A stretch of 42,411 nt of DNA from Pseudomonadota bacterium. Its GTDB lineage: Bacteria; Desulfobacterota; Desulfobulbia; Desulfobulbales; Desulfocapsaceae. The DNA is taken from NCBI GenBank assembly GCA_018821785.1, contig JAHJLI010000099.1, forward strand, positions 1 to 42,411. The letters run 5' to 3'. Positions 28,109-38,453 of the stretch are shown piece after piece (within the stretch, counting starts at the first letter, position 1; each line of letters starts with the position of its first letter). A program made the position numbers and the translations under genes. The notes beneath the pieces were generated by a model, which made no database searches, was not told the origin of the DNA, and saw only the letters and a list, made by a program, of their open reading frames with translations.

Positions 28109-30664
28109 ATGAATAACAACACTACTCCATACACATTGCAGGGATTGAGCGAAACCCAGGTTCAAGAAAGAAATGCTCGGGAGGGTTTTAATGAACTGCC
28201 CTCCTCCAAGCCCAGGAATCTTTTTGTAATTGCCCTGGGGGTAGTTCAAGAACCTATGTTCCTTTTATTAGTGGCCTGTGGAACACTCTATTTGATACTG
28301 GGGGACGTTCAGGAAGGATTAATGCTGCTCAGTTTTGTCTTCGTAATAATGGGGATTGAACTCTACCAGGAAAAGAAGACAGAAAAAGCCCTGGATGCCT
28401 TGAAGGATTTGGCGAGTCCGAGAGCGCTCGTTATTCGTGATGGCCGAGAAAAACGAATCGCCGGCAGGGAAGTGGTGGTCGACGATATCATAGTTCTCCA
28501 AGAGGGCGACAGGGTACCGGCGGATGCTACAATTTTAACAGCTGTTAACCTCCTGGCTGATGAATCGTTGCTTACCGGAGAATCGGTACCTGTACGAAAG
28601 ACCGAATGGGATTCGCTGCAAAAGAAAGTGCATCCAGGCGGCGATGATCTGCCGTTTGTCTATTCCGGTTCCTTGATTGTTCAGGGCAACGGCATGGCAA
28701 AGGTTACCGCCATCGGCATGAACACAGAGATAGGCAGCATCGGCAAGGCCCTGGAATCGGTAACCACCGAAGATACCAAACTGAAACGTGAAATGGGGGC
28801 GCTGGTCAAAAAGCTGGCTATTATCGGCATTTCTCTCTGCCTGCTGGTAATCGCGGTCTACACCCTCTCTCGAGGAGATCTGTTGAAAGGTTTTCTTGCC
28901 GGCCTCACCCTGGCAATGGCGATGTTGCCCGAGGAATTTCCCGTTGTCCTTGCCGTGTTTCTGGCCCTCGGCGCATGGCGTATGTCGAAGAAAAATGTCT
29001 TGACCAGAAAGCCGGCGGCGATTGAGACCCTCGGTTCTGCTACCGTGCTCTGTTCAGACAAGACAGGAACCATTACCCAGAACAAAATGACTGTTGCCTG
29101 GCTCTATAACGGTTCGGAGTTTCTCGCTCTGACTGGGGACAAGAGCTTTCCAGAAAGCTTCCATGAAATTATCGAATATGGCATGCTTTCGAGTCAGACC
29201 AATCCCTTCGACCCCATGGAAAAGGCCATCCTCCAGATGAGCGAATTGCATCTTGAGGGGACTGAGCATATGCACAGCGATTGGGAGATGTTGAAGGAAT
29301 ATCCTCTCTCAAAGGATCTCCTGGCGATGTCGAGGGTGTTCAGACAGACGGGGATGGACGAAAAGACCATTGCCGTAAAAGGGGCCCCCGAGGCAATCTT
29401 TGATCTCTGTCACCTGGACGAAAAACAACAGCAACAACTGGCATCTGCTGTCGAACATCTCGCCGAGAAGGGGTTAAGGGTTCTTGGCGTTGGCAAGGCC
29501 CGTATTGAATCATCCCACTTACCCGATATTCAGCATGATTTTGATTTTGAATTTATTGGCCTCATAGGACTGTCCGATCCCATCCGGCCGAATGTGCCGA
29601 ACGCGGTTGCTGAGTGCCACCTCGCTGGCATCCGGGTCATTATGATTACCGGTGATTATCCGGTCACGGCAATGAATATCGCCAGGGAAATAGGTTTACA
29701 AAACCATGACGTATGCATAACCGGCCAAGAACTGAGGGAGATGGCAGAGCCAGAACTCTGTGAAAAAATAAAACATGTCAATGTTTTTGCGAGAGTCGTA
29801 CCGGAACAGAAACTGAAGATTGTCAATGCCCTCAAAAAGAACAACGAGATCGTTGCCATGACCGGTGACGGGGTCAATGATGCTCCTGCCCTGAAAACCG
29901 CCCATATTGGGATAGCCATGGGAGAAAAGGGAACCGATGTCGCGCGGGAAGCCTCCTCTCTCGTACTGTTGGACGACAACTTTGCCTCAATCGTCGGGGC
30001 AATAAAGATGGGTCGGCGGATTTTCGACAATCTTCAGAAAGCCCTGGGCTATATTTTTGCAATTCATGTCCCCATTGCCGGTCTGTCCCTCATTCCGATC
30101 TTTTTCGCCGACCTGCCCTTGATCCTCTGGCCTGTTCATATCGTTTTCATGGAACTGATCATCGATCCTGCCTGCTCCATTATCTTCGAGGCGGAAAAGG
30201 CAGAAGCAAACGTTATGTCCAGACCACCGGCAAAAATAGATGAGCCGTTTTTCGGAGGGCGGAAAATTCTCCTCAGTTGCCTGCAGGGGATTGGTGTACT
30301 CATCATTGTACTGGCGATTTATGGGCTTGGCCTCTATTTTGGGTATTCAGAAAAAGAGGTGCGAACCTTTTCTTTCATCACCCTCATCTCCTCGAACATT
30401 GCCGTGATATTGTCCAACCGGTCGTGGACGAGAAATATTTTCCAGATTCTGATTACTCCTAACGCAACGGTAAAATGGGTTGTTGGTGGCGCAATACTCT
30501 TCCTTTCACTGGTGCTGAATATTCCATTTCTGACGGAAATATTTCTTTTTGAAAAGGTGGATCTGCTGGAGATAAGCCTCTGCGTTGCAGCAGGATTGTT
30601 GAGCATAACGGGGTTTGAGTTGTATAAGCTAACAGTGAAACATTTTAAAAAAACAATATGGTAA
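28109..30664 (+). CDS. P2-type cation-transporting ATPase (Ca2+-ATPase-like)
   Basis: An 851-residue P-type ATPase with the complete catalytic machinery: TGES at 156-159, phosphorylation site Asp317 in SDKTGTIT, nucleotide-site KGAPE and hinge GDGVNDAPALK. Helix 4 reads PEEFP at 274-278 rather than the PEGLP of SERCA. Helix 6 (HIVFMELIIDPACSIIFEAE) carries the ion-binding acidic residues of the bacterial Ca2+/cation group. Calcium is the best guess but Mn2+ or another cation cannot be excluded. The N-domain is compact. The last seven bases overlap the next gene, implying coupled translation. Confidence 0.88.
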   Translation: MNNNTTPYTLQGLSETQVQERNAREGFNELPSSKPRNLFVIALGVVQEPMFLLLVACGTLYLILGDVQEGLMLLSFVFVIMGIELYQEKKTEKALDALKDLASPRALVIRDGREKRIAGREVVVDDIIVLQEGDRVPADATILTAVNLLADESLLTGESVPVRKTEWDSLQKKVHPGGDDLPFVYSGSLIVQGNGMAKVTAIGMNTEIGSIGKALESVTTEDTKLKREMGALVKKLAIIGISLCLLVIAVYTLSRGDLLKGFLAGLTLAMAMLPEEFPVVLAVFLALGAWRMSKKNVLTRKPAAIETLGSATVLCSDKTGTITQNKMTVAWLYNGSEFLALTGDKSFPESFHEIIEYGMLSSQTNPFDPMEKAILQMSELHLEGTEHMHSDWEMLKEYPLSKDLLAMSRVFRQTGMDEKTIAVKGAPEAIFDLCHLDEKQQQQLASAVEHLAEKGLRVLGVGKARIESSHLPDIQHDFDFEFIGLIGLSDPIRPNVPNAVAECHLAGIRVIMITGDYPVTAMNIAREIGLQNHDVCITGQELREMAEPELCEKIKHVNVFARVVPEQKLKIVNALKKNNEIVAMTGDGVNDAPALKTAHIGIAMGEKGTDVAREASSLVLLDDNFASIVGAIKMGRRIFDNLQKALGYIFAIHVPIAGLSLIPIFFADLPLILWPVHIVFMELIIDPACSIIFEAEKAEANVMSRPPAKIDEPFFGGRKILLSCLQGIGVLIIVLAIYGLGLYFGYSEKEVRTFSFITLISSNIAVILSNRSWTRNIFQILITPNATVKWVVGGAILFLSLVLNIPFLTEIFLFEKVDLLEISLCVAAGLLSITGFELYKLTVKHFKKTIW

Positions 30665-31542
30665 GGGATGAAACCAACTACCGCCTCGGTCACTTTATTC
30701 TTATAGAGCGTAATGGTGTCATGCTGTCTTGGATGACGCATAGTCCCTTCGGTGGCCAACACAGCGGGCGATGTTATATCCTTGGCAATATTCTCGTACT
30801 GCTTCCTTGCGATCTTAAACAACCAGGCTACTTGAAGCTGGAATTCCATGAATACTTGATAAAATTGCCTCAATGGACCAAGACAACCTATTACTGTTTT
30901 GCCACCAGCCTTCTGCGAAGCGGCATCCACCAAAGTCTAAGTAGCGAGGAAATAAAGCACATAGCGAACAACAAAGTCAGCCATGAAACATTCAACCTGG
31001 CCGATCCAGGCGCATACCAGTTGAATAGGTATAAAATCACAATCAATAACCTTGCTATTTCTTGGCAAACGATAGATGGATCAAATAAAATGATCGATGG
31101 GTCTTGTTATATTGAATCGGATATCATTTTTCTTGGTCCTCAGAAAACCCAATCAGATGATGGCCGAAGAAGGCCATTCTTCACCGAAATCAAGCTACTG
31201 CCCTCGTGGAATAAAACTGCTGCCTGGGGTTACGCTGAATCTCTCAGAATATGTGATGAATTAAAAAACAACAAACCTTCATCTTTTGCTCCTTGGAATT
31301 CTGAGCCTGAAAAGAGCTTTTCACCGGATGATCTTACTTTTTTACAGAGTGAAAAAATAAACGTAGAAGGGTGCAAAAAAAACATAGAACCAGGCTGTGA
31401 CTGGTTTAAAATAATGGGGACTCGTATTGTTGAGTGGAAAATATGGATTCAATTGGCAACATTGGCTGGAGCATGCTGGCTGATTTGTTTGCGCATATGC
31501 AGGCGTATTGCTGAAAAGCATCGACGCCGCGCGGCGCTTTAA
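30658..31542 (+). CDS. Unknown protein with two internal copies of one domain and a C-terminal helix
   Basis: A 294-residue protein I cannot place. Residues 7-85 and 119-196 are visibly related: GRCYILGNILVLLP aligns with GSCYIESDIIFLGP, and LPQWTKTTYYCFATSL with LPSWNKTAAWGYAESL, so the protein arose by tandem duplication of an approximately 78-residue unit. Residues 252-275 form a membrane helix followed by a basic tail, suggesting a single-pass protein with the repeats on one side. No signal peptide. Its start lies inside the end of the cation ATPase gene, so it may act with that pump. Confidence 0.65.
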   Translation: MVRDETNYRLGHFILIERNGVMLSWMTHSPFGGQHSGRCYILGNILVLLPCDLKQPGYLKLEFHEYLIKLPQWTKTTYYCFATSLLRSGIHQSLSSEEIKHIANNKVSHETFNLADPGAYQLNRYKITINNLAISWQTIDGSNKMIDGSCYIESDIIFLGPQKTQSDDGRRRPFFTEIKLLPSWNKTAAWGYAESLRICDELKNNKPSSFAPWNSEPEKSFSPDDLTFLQSEKINVEGCKKNIEPGCDWFKIMGTRIVEWKIWIQLATLAGACWLICLRICRRIAEKHRRRAAL

Positions 31543-31587
31543 CTAGCAATGAATGACTCTGCAATGCATCGGGCAACCTGGTGACAC

Positions 31588-32685
31588 ATGTTTGGAATCG
31601 GCCTGACCTTAATTACTACCTTCCTTCTCGCCTATGTCGTCTGGCGACTGTGCTCAGTCAGCAAATTGCTCAGAGTTGCTTCGAAAAAAGCAATTATTTA
31701 CTGTGGGCTTATCATCTGGATTATTCTTCTCTGGGGTCGATTGCTGGGGCATGGCAGTAGCTTGCCAGGGGCCGCAACTGCAGAATTTCTGGGAATCACA
31801 ATCACAGGCGTGCTTTTTCTCATATTCATCTGCCTTTTTCCCGTAGATCTCATTACCGGTTTTGGTTGGTTTTTTCCACACTTTGCTCCTCGGCTTCGAG
31901 GTTGGGCGATGATTGCCGGGTGTCTGCTTTCTGTGGTGGCAACAATCCAGGGCGTCCGTCCCCCGGTAATATCCCACCATGAAGTGAAATTACCAAACCT
32001 TCCCAGGAGGCTTAATGGAACGACCCTGGTAGTTCTCTCCGACCTCCACCTGGGGTCAACCCTTGGCCCCAAATGGCTCGAGTCACGAGTGGCACAGGTC
32101 CAGGCCCTGAAACCAGACATTATCTTTTTGCTCGGCGATACCTTTGAAGGGCACGGGGAAAACATCGAAGCGTTTGTGCCTGCTTTGCAAAAATTGGCAG
32201 CCCCCTATGGCGTCTGGTCAGTGAATGGTAACCACGAAAATCATGGGCAAAAGAAAGATTTCGCCTCATCTCTTAAAAGCGCTAAGATTATCACTTTGCA
32301 GGATGAATTGATCAAACTTGCTCCCGGGTTGATTTTGGCTGGCCGAGACGTCATCCATAATCGTAATAAAATACAAGGTTCTCTGCCCTGGAACCCTCCT
32401 CCAGAAGATCTTCCTCCAGGGAGCCTGATTTTACTTTCCCATATTCCCGAAGATTTTCAAACTGCTGCAGAATCGGGTGTCAATCTCATGCTGTCCGGTC
32501 ACACTCATGGTGGTCAGCTATGGCCTTTCAGTCTCCTTGTGGCGACCGTATATTCAAAACTTGAAGGGCGTTACGAAGTCGATGACATGACCTTGCTGGT
32601 CTGCCGCGGAACCGGCACGTGGGGCCCTCGCATGCGCCTCTGGCGCCCCAGTGAAATTCTTTATATCACTCTCCTGTCAGATTAA
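31588..32685 (+). CDS. Membrane-anchored metallophosphoesterase
   Basis: A 365-residue protein: four or so membrane helices in residues 1-130, then a calcineurin-like phosphoesterase domain with every metal motif (SDLHLGS, GDTFEG, GNHENH, SHIPED, GHTHGGQ). The arrangement resembles YkuE/YaeI-type enzymes that act on lipid-linked phosphate such as UDP-diacylglucosamine, but the substrate is not known. The gene starts 45 bases after the duplicated-domain gene and may continue that operon. The ribosome site is weak. Confidence 0.85.
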   Translation: MFGIGLTLITTFLLAYVVWRLCSVSKLLRVASKKAIIYCGLIIWIILLWGRLLGHGSSLPGAATAEFLGITITGVLFLIFICLFPVDLITGFGWFFPHFAPRLRGWAMIAGCLLSVVATIQGVRPPVISHHEVKLPNLPRRLNGTTLVVLSDLHLGSTLGPKWLESRVAQVQALKPDIIFLLGDTFEGHGENIEAFVPALQKLAAPYGVWSVNGNHENHGQKKDFASSLKSAKIITLQDELIKLAPGLILAGRDVIHNRNKIQGSLPWNPPPEDLPPGSLILLSHIPEDFQTAAESGVNLMLSGHTHGGQLWPFSLLVATVYSKLEGRYEVDDMTLLVCRGTGTWGPRMRLWRPSEILYITLLSD

Positions 32686-33023
32686 AGAATCATCACACCG
32701 CAAAAAAAATTTGATTTTCCCTCTACTATTTTAGTAGCAGTTCGCTTTATTGTGCGGTTTTAGTATTGCCACATCGAAGATACTAAGGTGTCGAAAATCT
32801 TTTCATTGTAGATATGTACTGTTCGCCCAAACCTGGGCCCAACCGGATTTCAGGCTCATATTTGTTCGCCATGCTTGGCCACAATATTGTCAGGCATGAT
32901 GCTTAATCCCACGACAATCAACATCCCGCCCAGCACTATTATTTGCGAGTATCTGTAAGATGTGATCAAAACCTATTAGTATAAACCATCAGATCGGGAC
33001 TCGTTTTCCTCATTTCAGTCTAT
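32686..33023. other. Convergent intergenic region
   Basis: About 340 bases between the convergent metallophosphoesterase and EamA genes. Apart from the stem-loop at 32697-32758 I see no gene, repeat or strong signal. Confidence 0.45.
32697..32758 (+). terminator. Possible stem-loop terminator after the metallophosphoesterase
   Basis: ACCGCA (32697-32702) can pair with TGCGGT (32753-32758), enclosing a small hairpin CTACT/AGTAG (32723-32737); TTTAG follows. Weak as an intrinsic terminator because of the long loop. Confidence 0.35.
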
Positions 33024-33890
33024 TTAGTTGAGGGTATGGTCTTTTTTTGGCGGTTTCACGAGCATCAATACTCCCATGAGGGTCATCGCCCCTCCCAGGA
33101 TCATTTTCCATCCAAGGATATCTCCAAAAATTAATACGCCCAGAAATGTGGCAATAACAGGAGTTGGTAAAAGTAAGGGGGTTACGATGGAAACGGGATA
33201 TCTGCCAAGGAGATAATACACAATCCCATGCCCTACAATGGAAGCGCCGATAGCAGAATATAGCGGGGTCCAAAAGTCAGTAATGCTCACTTCAGAAAGA
33301 ATTTGCACCTGACCGGATTCAAAAATCGAAGAGAGTAACAGTAATGATGGCAGGGCAACCAGAGCGATCCATGCTTGAAGTCTGAAAACCCCGAGATTTG
33401 GGCATTGCCGCATCAGGATTGTCGCAGCAGCCATTACAAAGGCAGCTCCAGCCACCCACATGATCGCATCAAGATGATTAAAGACAATTGGATCAAAGCC
33501 AATAACCATCACCCCGGCAAACGCCAAAGTTATTGCTGAAACCGACAAGAGGGATATTTTTTCCCGCAAGAAAACTGAAGCCAAAATTGCTGAAAATGGA
33601 ACGTAGAGTTGTGTAGTGATGGCAATCGAGGCGATATTGCCTCCTGCATTAAGGCCTGTAAAAACCATCGCGAAATGAAGCACACCCAAGAGAAAAGCCA
33701 CTCTTAATAGTGGTTTCATACACCCCGGTGCAAGTCTCAGCCAAGGGAGCATTAAAAGAAGCAGAAAGAGAAAACGAAAAGCTGTAAATAAGAGAGGTTG
33801 AAACACGCCAACGCCAATTTTCCCGGCGATATAGTTAGCCCCCCATGCGAAATTTGCCAATAAAACCATCAGGAGATGGGGTGCACTCAT
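33024..33890 (-). CDS. EamA-family (DMT superfamily) transporter
   Basis: A 288-residue inner-membrane protein with ten helices in two EamA repeats: FAWGANYIAGKIGVG opens the first and GAAFVMAAATILMRQ the second, with the conserved TPLLLPTPVIATFLGVLIFGD end. A metabolite exporter of unknown substrate. It differs clearly from the EamA gene at 12935 and is not a recent duplicate. Monocistronic. Confidence 0.86.
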   Translation of the reverse strand: MSAPHLLMVLLANFAWGANYIAGKIGVGVFQPLLFTAFRFLFLLLLMLPWLRLAPGCMKPLLRVAFLLGVLHFAMVFTGLNAGGNIASIAITTQLYVPFSAILASVFLREKISLLSVSAITLAFAGVMVIGFDPIVFNHLDAIMWVAGAAFVMAAATILMRQCPNLGVFRLQAWIALVALPSLLLLSSIFESGQVQILSEVSITDFWTPLYSAIGASIVGHGIVYYLLGRYPVSIVTPLLLPTPVIATFLGVLIFGDILGWKMILGGAMTLMGVLMLVKPPKKDHTLN

Positions 33891-34465
33891 GGTAATGACT
33901 GTATCTGGTTAGAATATCGTTATATGTAGGTCTCTATTCCATGGTCTGTTTTTCGGTAAAATCAGGAATGAGCATATGTTTCAAGAGAAGCATGACTCGA
34001 AACCCGGTTCCAAGAAAACACAGGGTTGCAGGGTTATCAAGTACACGATCCCCCTGCTTTTTACGAAGAAAATTTGCAGCAACCATTGCAAGTCATACCG
34101 GTTGTGGCAAGAGGCAAGGAAAATGGCAGTTGAAATGCGTTTTAACTGTTCAGGTGTTAGCTGAAAGAAAATTTCATAAACTTTGCAGGCCATTGGTATG
34201 GTATATTACCTGCAAAAATTGAGATCTGGCCTGACTGACAGATTGTGTTTTGGGGTTTGGATAATTTCTGATAGCCTACAGGTCTGCACAGCTTTTAATG
34301 TCTGATTTGAAGGTGTCAGTCCAAAGAAACCATTCAAATAGAGCGATTTGCTAACAGCCTTTAGTGGCAGATTTTGCTTGATATAGCAATTACGTATGCT
34401 CAGGGATCATATCTTGCCAGTAGACATTGCAAGGACTGTATCCAAGATGGTCAGTGAACAATCTT
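33891..34465. other. Gene-poor region
   Basis: About 575 bases upstream of the EamA gene and downstream of the hybrid kinase. Only short frames of about 50-90 codons exist here. Two overlapping minus-strand frames near 33950-34193 have mildly protein-like composition in neighbouring frames, as if a small gene had decayed by frameshift, but I recognise nothing. No clear repeat or hairpin. Confidence 0.4.
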
Positions 34466-36127
34466 CTAGTTTTTTTCCAGCACAATCCTAACTTTGGTTG
34501 CCAGGTCATTTTTCGAGAAGGGCTTCTGGATAAACTGAACACCCTCTTCTAGTATTCCTTGTTGAGCGATAATATCAGACGTGTATCCAGACATGAAAAG
34601 GCATCTCAGATTCGGATGGATAGGTAATAGATTATTAACCAGATCCCGGCCGTTCATCTCAGGCATGACAACATCGGTTAGCAGCAAGTGAATTTCGCTG
34701 GCGAACTCACCAACCAAGCGGAGAGCTTCATGTGGAGTAGCTGCTGAAATAACGGTGTAGCCGAGGCGTTGAAGCATCGTCGTGGTCATTTTCAGGATCG
34801 TCCGTTCGTCCTCTACTAGCAGGATGGTTTCATGGCCACCCACACCAGGTTCCACCATTTTTTCTGACGACGAATCTCCTGCCGAGTCCGCGTGTCGGGG
34901 TAGGTAGATGGTGAAGGTCGTTCCCTGTCCCGGTTCGCTGTGAGCATTGATGAAGCCCTCATTCTGCTTAACGGCACCATAGACCGTGGCCAGCCCAAGG
35001 CCGGTTCCCTTGCCGACACCCTTGGTAGTGAAAAACGGTTCGAAAATGTGCGCCAGTGTCTCTTCGTCCATACCACAGCCGTTGTCGCTTACGGACATTC
35101 GAACATACTCTCCAACCACAAAACCGGGGTGAGTACGGCAGAACTCTTCGTCCAAGGCGTCGTTTCCCGTCTCGACGGTCATTTTTCCAACACCTGCAAT
35201 AGCGTCCCTAGCATTGACGCAGAGATTGGCTATGATCTGGTCGATCTGCGACGGATCGACTTTAACCGGCCACAAACTAGATTCGGGCCGCCAAACGAGA
35301 TTGATGTTCTCACCGATGAGCCGCCGCAGCATTTTTAGCATCCCTTCGATGGTTTGATTCAGGTCGAGCACCTTGGGGGCGACGATTTGTTTGCGGGCAA
35401 AGGCCAGCAGTTGTCGGGTAATATCGGCCGAGCGAATGGCTGCCGCATGGATTTCTTTCAGGTCTGCAAACAGCGGGTGGGCCTGGTCAACTTGTTCCAT
35501 TCCCATCTCTGCATGCCCGAGGATCACCCCAAGCATGTTGTTGAAATCATGTGCTACACCACCTGCAAGTTGACCAACTGCTTCCATTTTTTCTACCCGC
35601 TTAAGACTGGTTTGCAGATTCAGGTTTTCTTTGTTGGCTTTCTCGTTTTGTAACATTTCCAGCTTGAGTTGCTCATTGCTTCTCATCAGGTCTTCAGTAC
35701 GTTCCTTTACATGTTTTTCCAGTGTTTCTTTATATTGATGCAATTCCAATTCGATTCGTTTGTGTTCTTTAATTTCATGCTGCAGGATTTTGGTTAAATC
35801 ACTGATTCTCCCCATCCCACAGGTGATTAACAATGTAACAGTATATGAGGGTATCCCGCTTGAAATGAATTCATCCATACCACTTCCCACCGCCTGGGCA
35901 AGAATCATAAGAAGCACAGAATGTAAAAACCAGAAGAGCAGCCCAAAACGCAACCCCAGGAACCATCCGGCTATAATGGGAAAGGCACTAGAAAGAATAA
36001 ACGCGCCGTTTTTCGTAATTGCGTGGAGTGGTATGAATGTGGAGCCAAACAGTATTAAAAGACATGAGATAATAACAAGCGGCCTGAAATATTTATTTTT
36101 TGACCACAAAACAGCGATCTTTTCCAT
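34466..36127 (-). CDS. Hybrid histidine kinase with membrane sensor and C-terminal receiver
   Basis: A 553-residue protein. Three or four N-terminal helices (residues 15-105) form a compact membrane sensor; a coiled coil (115-180) leads to HisKA with His193 in [10 protein letters not shown], the subtype of PAS-type hybrid kinases, then HATPase motifs ([23 protein letters not shown]) and a receiver domain with acidic pair Glu439-Asp440 and phosphoacceptor Asp485 ([12 protein letters not shown]). There is no output domain, so it passes the signal to another protein, not visible nearby. The N-terminus resembles no sensor I know. Confidence 0.86.
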   Translation of the reverse strand: MEKIAVLWSKNKYFRPLVIISCLLILFGSTFIPLHAITKNGAFILSSAFPIIAGWFLGLRFGLLFWFLHSVLLMILAQAVGSGMDEFISSGIPSYTVTLLITCGMGRISDLTKILQHEIKEHKRIELELHQYKETLEKHVKERTEDLMRSNEQLKLEMLQNEKANKENLNLQTSLKRVEKMEAVGQLAGGVAHDFNNMLGVILGHAEMGMEQVDQAHPLFADLKEIHAAAIRSADITRQLLAFARKQIVAPKVLDLNQTIEGMLKMLRRLIGENINLVWRPESSLWPVKVDPSQIDQIIANLCVNARDAIAGVGKMTVETGNDALDEEFCRTHPGFVVGEYVRMSVSDNGCGMDEETLAHIFEPFFTTKGVGKGTGLGLATVYGAVKQNEGFINAHSEPGQGTTFTIYLPRHADSAGDSSSEKMVEPGVGGHETILLVEDERTILKMTTTMLQRLGYTVISAATPHEALRLVGEFASEIHLLLTDVVMPEMNGRDLVNNLLPIHPNLRCLFMSGYTSDIIAQQGILEEGVQFIQKPFSKNDLATKVRIVLEKN

Positions 36128-36180
36128 TTTGCTTATACCCCGTTATTTGTGCCAAAGTGGAATTGTGCTATAAATTGCAT

Positions 36181-36327
36181 ATGGCCGCTATTGTGTACCA
36201 GACCAACAAAAGAACCGGGATTATCTATGCGTATGAGTCGATCTTATACTGGGATAAAGACAAGCAGCATTCTCGGGCAAAAAGAAAATGTATCGGACGG
36301 GTTTCGACCCCTAAACACGGGAAATAA
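36181..36327 (+). pseudogene. N-terminal remnant of an IS transposase
   Basis: Forty-eight codons beginning MAAIVYQTNKRTGIIYAYES and continuing to RKCIGRVSTPKHGK. This strongly resembles the first residues of a widespread DDE transposase group (IS4/IS1634-like as I remember it), whose proteins exceed 500 residues. The frame stops where the next conserved segment would begin and no further transposase sequence or terminal repeats follow, so this is a decayed insertion. Confidence 0.6.
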
Positions 36328-36407
36328 TTCCTACGCGAAAGTCACCATCTCCTTGGTCGCATTTTCCAAACACAAGAACAAGAGAATACGCTATCTTTTT
36401 GAAGCGG

Positions 36408-37844
36408 TCAGAGTTGTTCTCGATTAAAAAGGCTGTTCAGCCCAACACCCGTCATCATCAAAAACAACCAGGCACAGGTATGCAGATATCGGGGTGTCGG
36501 ATTTTCGACCAAAAATAAAGCTATACCAACTAACATCAGAGAGCTCAGGCCCATTATGCCATTTTTCCTTCGCCGATCAGCATCATAGGTAAAAAGAAAC
36601 AACAGCCCCCAGCCCAGAGGCGTAAACAACAGAAGTTGTATCCAGTGTCTGGACCTAAAAACATATTGACCGCTTAGCGAGTTCAGATCCAAAGAGGATG
36701 ATTGGTCCGAAGTGTATTTGAATCGTGTTTTAAGCTGATCGTGGAATTCCAGATCTAACCGGCGATCTCCCAAAAGGTTTTTTATGGATGTTTGCAGGCG
36801 TGATGGATCGAAATAGTCAGTCGAGGTAAGCCAGCCCAGTCGAAAAAAAGCATGAGGTCTGTGGGCGATTGCGCTGATCACTGCCTGACTCGCGATAGCA
36901 TCCGCTTTTATGAGATCTGGTTCCAATTTTTGCAAGCGGGAAACAGCCCCCCCCTCATAATATCGGTGAGCCCACCGAACATGTCGGTCAGAGGCAGAAA
37001 AAGGCAGACCCTTCAGCACCTGCTCTCCGAGGGTCTTGTCTGCGAAGTCACCCGGTTCAAGAATGGGAAGGACAAAGCCCATGGCTGAAAAACCTCCTTC
37101 ATAAGAATATGCAGGAGGTTTATGCTGGAAATATCCATTAATATGCTTATACGTGGACGAAAGGACAAACAAAATAAGTGTTGAGATGACAATATGTGCA
37201 ATCAAATTTCCAATCTTTTTTCTCTTTACCATCCGCGTTTTTTCGGCAATTGCGGGAAAGGCCAGGATTGGAAGAATGATTGCACATACCCATGTCGAGG
37301 GAATATAAGCAAAACGGATACTGATCAATACTACCGCTAAACCATGGATAAGGAAGAGCCATTTGATTCGGGGATTTTCCAGATAGTGGAGAAATGCCCA
37401 CGAATAAAGAACAAACACGAAGAGTGCCAATGTTTCCGTCATCACATAGCGGGTAAAAAGCAATTGCAATGGCTCGAGCGATGTCAAAAGCGCTACAGCA
37501 AAAGCAATCCAGAGACGAACCCGAAAGTAGCGAACAAGTAAGTGTGCCATAACACTGGAAGCGGCAACAAGCAATGCTACTTGGACAATGACCAACGAGA
37601 CAAGTGATTGGGTGTAAACAGCAACCAGACGAATGAAATAGCCATATACGAAAGAACGATCAGGAGGAAGCCATCCGGATATGGCTGTCCAGATGTAGCT
37701 TTTCGAATCCCCGAGAAAAAACATCGGGTGATGATCCATCGACAGAAGAACGGACTGGATGGCGAGTAAAAAAACAAGAAACCAGAGCCAGTAAGACTTG
37801 GTACTACTTTGTATTTTTGAGTCAACGCTTCTATCTGACATCAA
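36408..37844 (-). CDS. Polytopic membrane protein, possibly GT-C-type glycosyltransferase
   Basis: A 478-residue protein with about ten to eleven helices. After the first helix comes a short loop containing FFLGDSKSYIW, an acidic-polar motif like the first loop of GT-C glycosyltransferases; a soluble loop of about 120 residues lies between helices 8 and 9, and the C-terminal helices include NPTPRYLHTCAWLFL. These features suggest a lipid-linked sugar transferase, but I cannot identify a family. Monocistronic and divergent from the next gene. Confidence 0.6.
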   Translation of the reverse strand: MMSDRSVDSKIQSSTKSYWLWFLVFLLAIQSVLLSMDHHPMFFLGDSKSYIWTAISGWLPPDRSFVYGYFIRLVAVYTQSLVSLVIVQVALLVAASSVMAHLLVRYFRVRLWIAFAVALLTSLEPLQLLFTRYVMTETLALFVFVLYSWAFLHYLENPRIKWLFLIHGLAVVLISIRFAYIPSTWVCAIILPILAFPAIAEKTRMVKRKKIGNLIAHIVISTLILFVLSSTYKHINGYFQHKPPAYSYEGGFSAMGFVLPILEPGDFADKTLGEQVLKGLPFSASDRHVRWAHRYYEGGAVSRLQKLEPDLIKADAIASQAVISAIAHRPHAFFRLGWLTSTDYFDPSRLQTSIKNLLGDRRLDLEFHDQLKTRFKYTSDQSSSLDLNSLSGQYVFRSRHWIQLLLFTPLGWGLLFLFTYDADRRRKNGIMGLSSLMLVGIALFLVENPTPRYLHTCAWLFLMMTGVGLNSLFNREQL

Positions 37845-38453
37845 TTATTGGTGGTGTTATTGGGTGGGTGATAAGTATTCGCTTTCTTCAGACTTCCTAA
37901 AAAAAGGCCCCTTCCAACGAAAAGGCTTCCGCTCCAGCTCATCAAAGCTACCCTTTCAAGACAACTTTGGCAATTATTTTTACGCTAAATCCAACAGATA
38001 GTATTGGGCCAAGATTATCAAGACCTTTTGCTGTTAAAAAGTGGCATTAATCACTGTAATCTGGCAACAGTATCCCGCAACAGACGATTATCATGCCTGC
38101 ATCAGGATGAAAGTCTTCTCATATTTAGGCCAGCTATCATCGAAATGTTCTTCAACTGTTTCCAAACATTTTTTGGGAAGTGTTGGTCGGTCGATTCGAA
38201 ATCAACCACAAGAGCGGCAGTCTTCTTTATAGGTACACCATCACAGGGGGAATACTTCTCCGCCCACCCCGGAAGCGATGGTGTTTATCACCTTGCGCGC
38301 TGGCAAATGAGGAGGTATAGCAAAAGACTTCTTGTTTCCCAGGGAAGGTCATTGCATAAAATCAGATGGCCCTTCAGGTGGACGCCTGGCGTAAAGTTCT
38401 CGCATGCCTCGATTTTGAACGAAAAATCTCATTTTGCAAATGACTCGTTTGTT
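37845..38453. other. Long divergent intergenic region
   Basis: About 600 bases between two divergent membrane-protein genes. A plus-strand frame is open across much of it, but its translation is unlike a real protein (no hydrophobic pattern, many rare residues). On the minus strand a fragment around 38070-38235 reads rather like protein but is closed by stops. Nothing recognised; perhaps a decayed gene. Confidence 0.4.

Noticed and set aside
33941..34222. Short open frames in the gap near 34 kb
   Set aside because: Basic, low-complexity or fragmentary products, no ribosome site; reported only as a gene-poor region.
38004..38453. Extension of the transporter gene by 150 codons
   Set aside because: Translation lacks hydrophobic pattern and family-like sequence; the first membrane helix starts at 38454.
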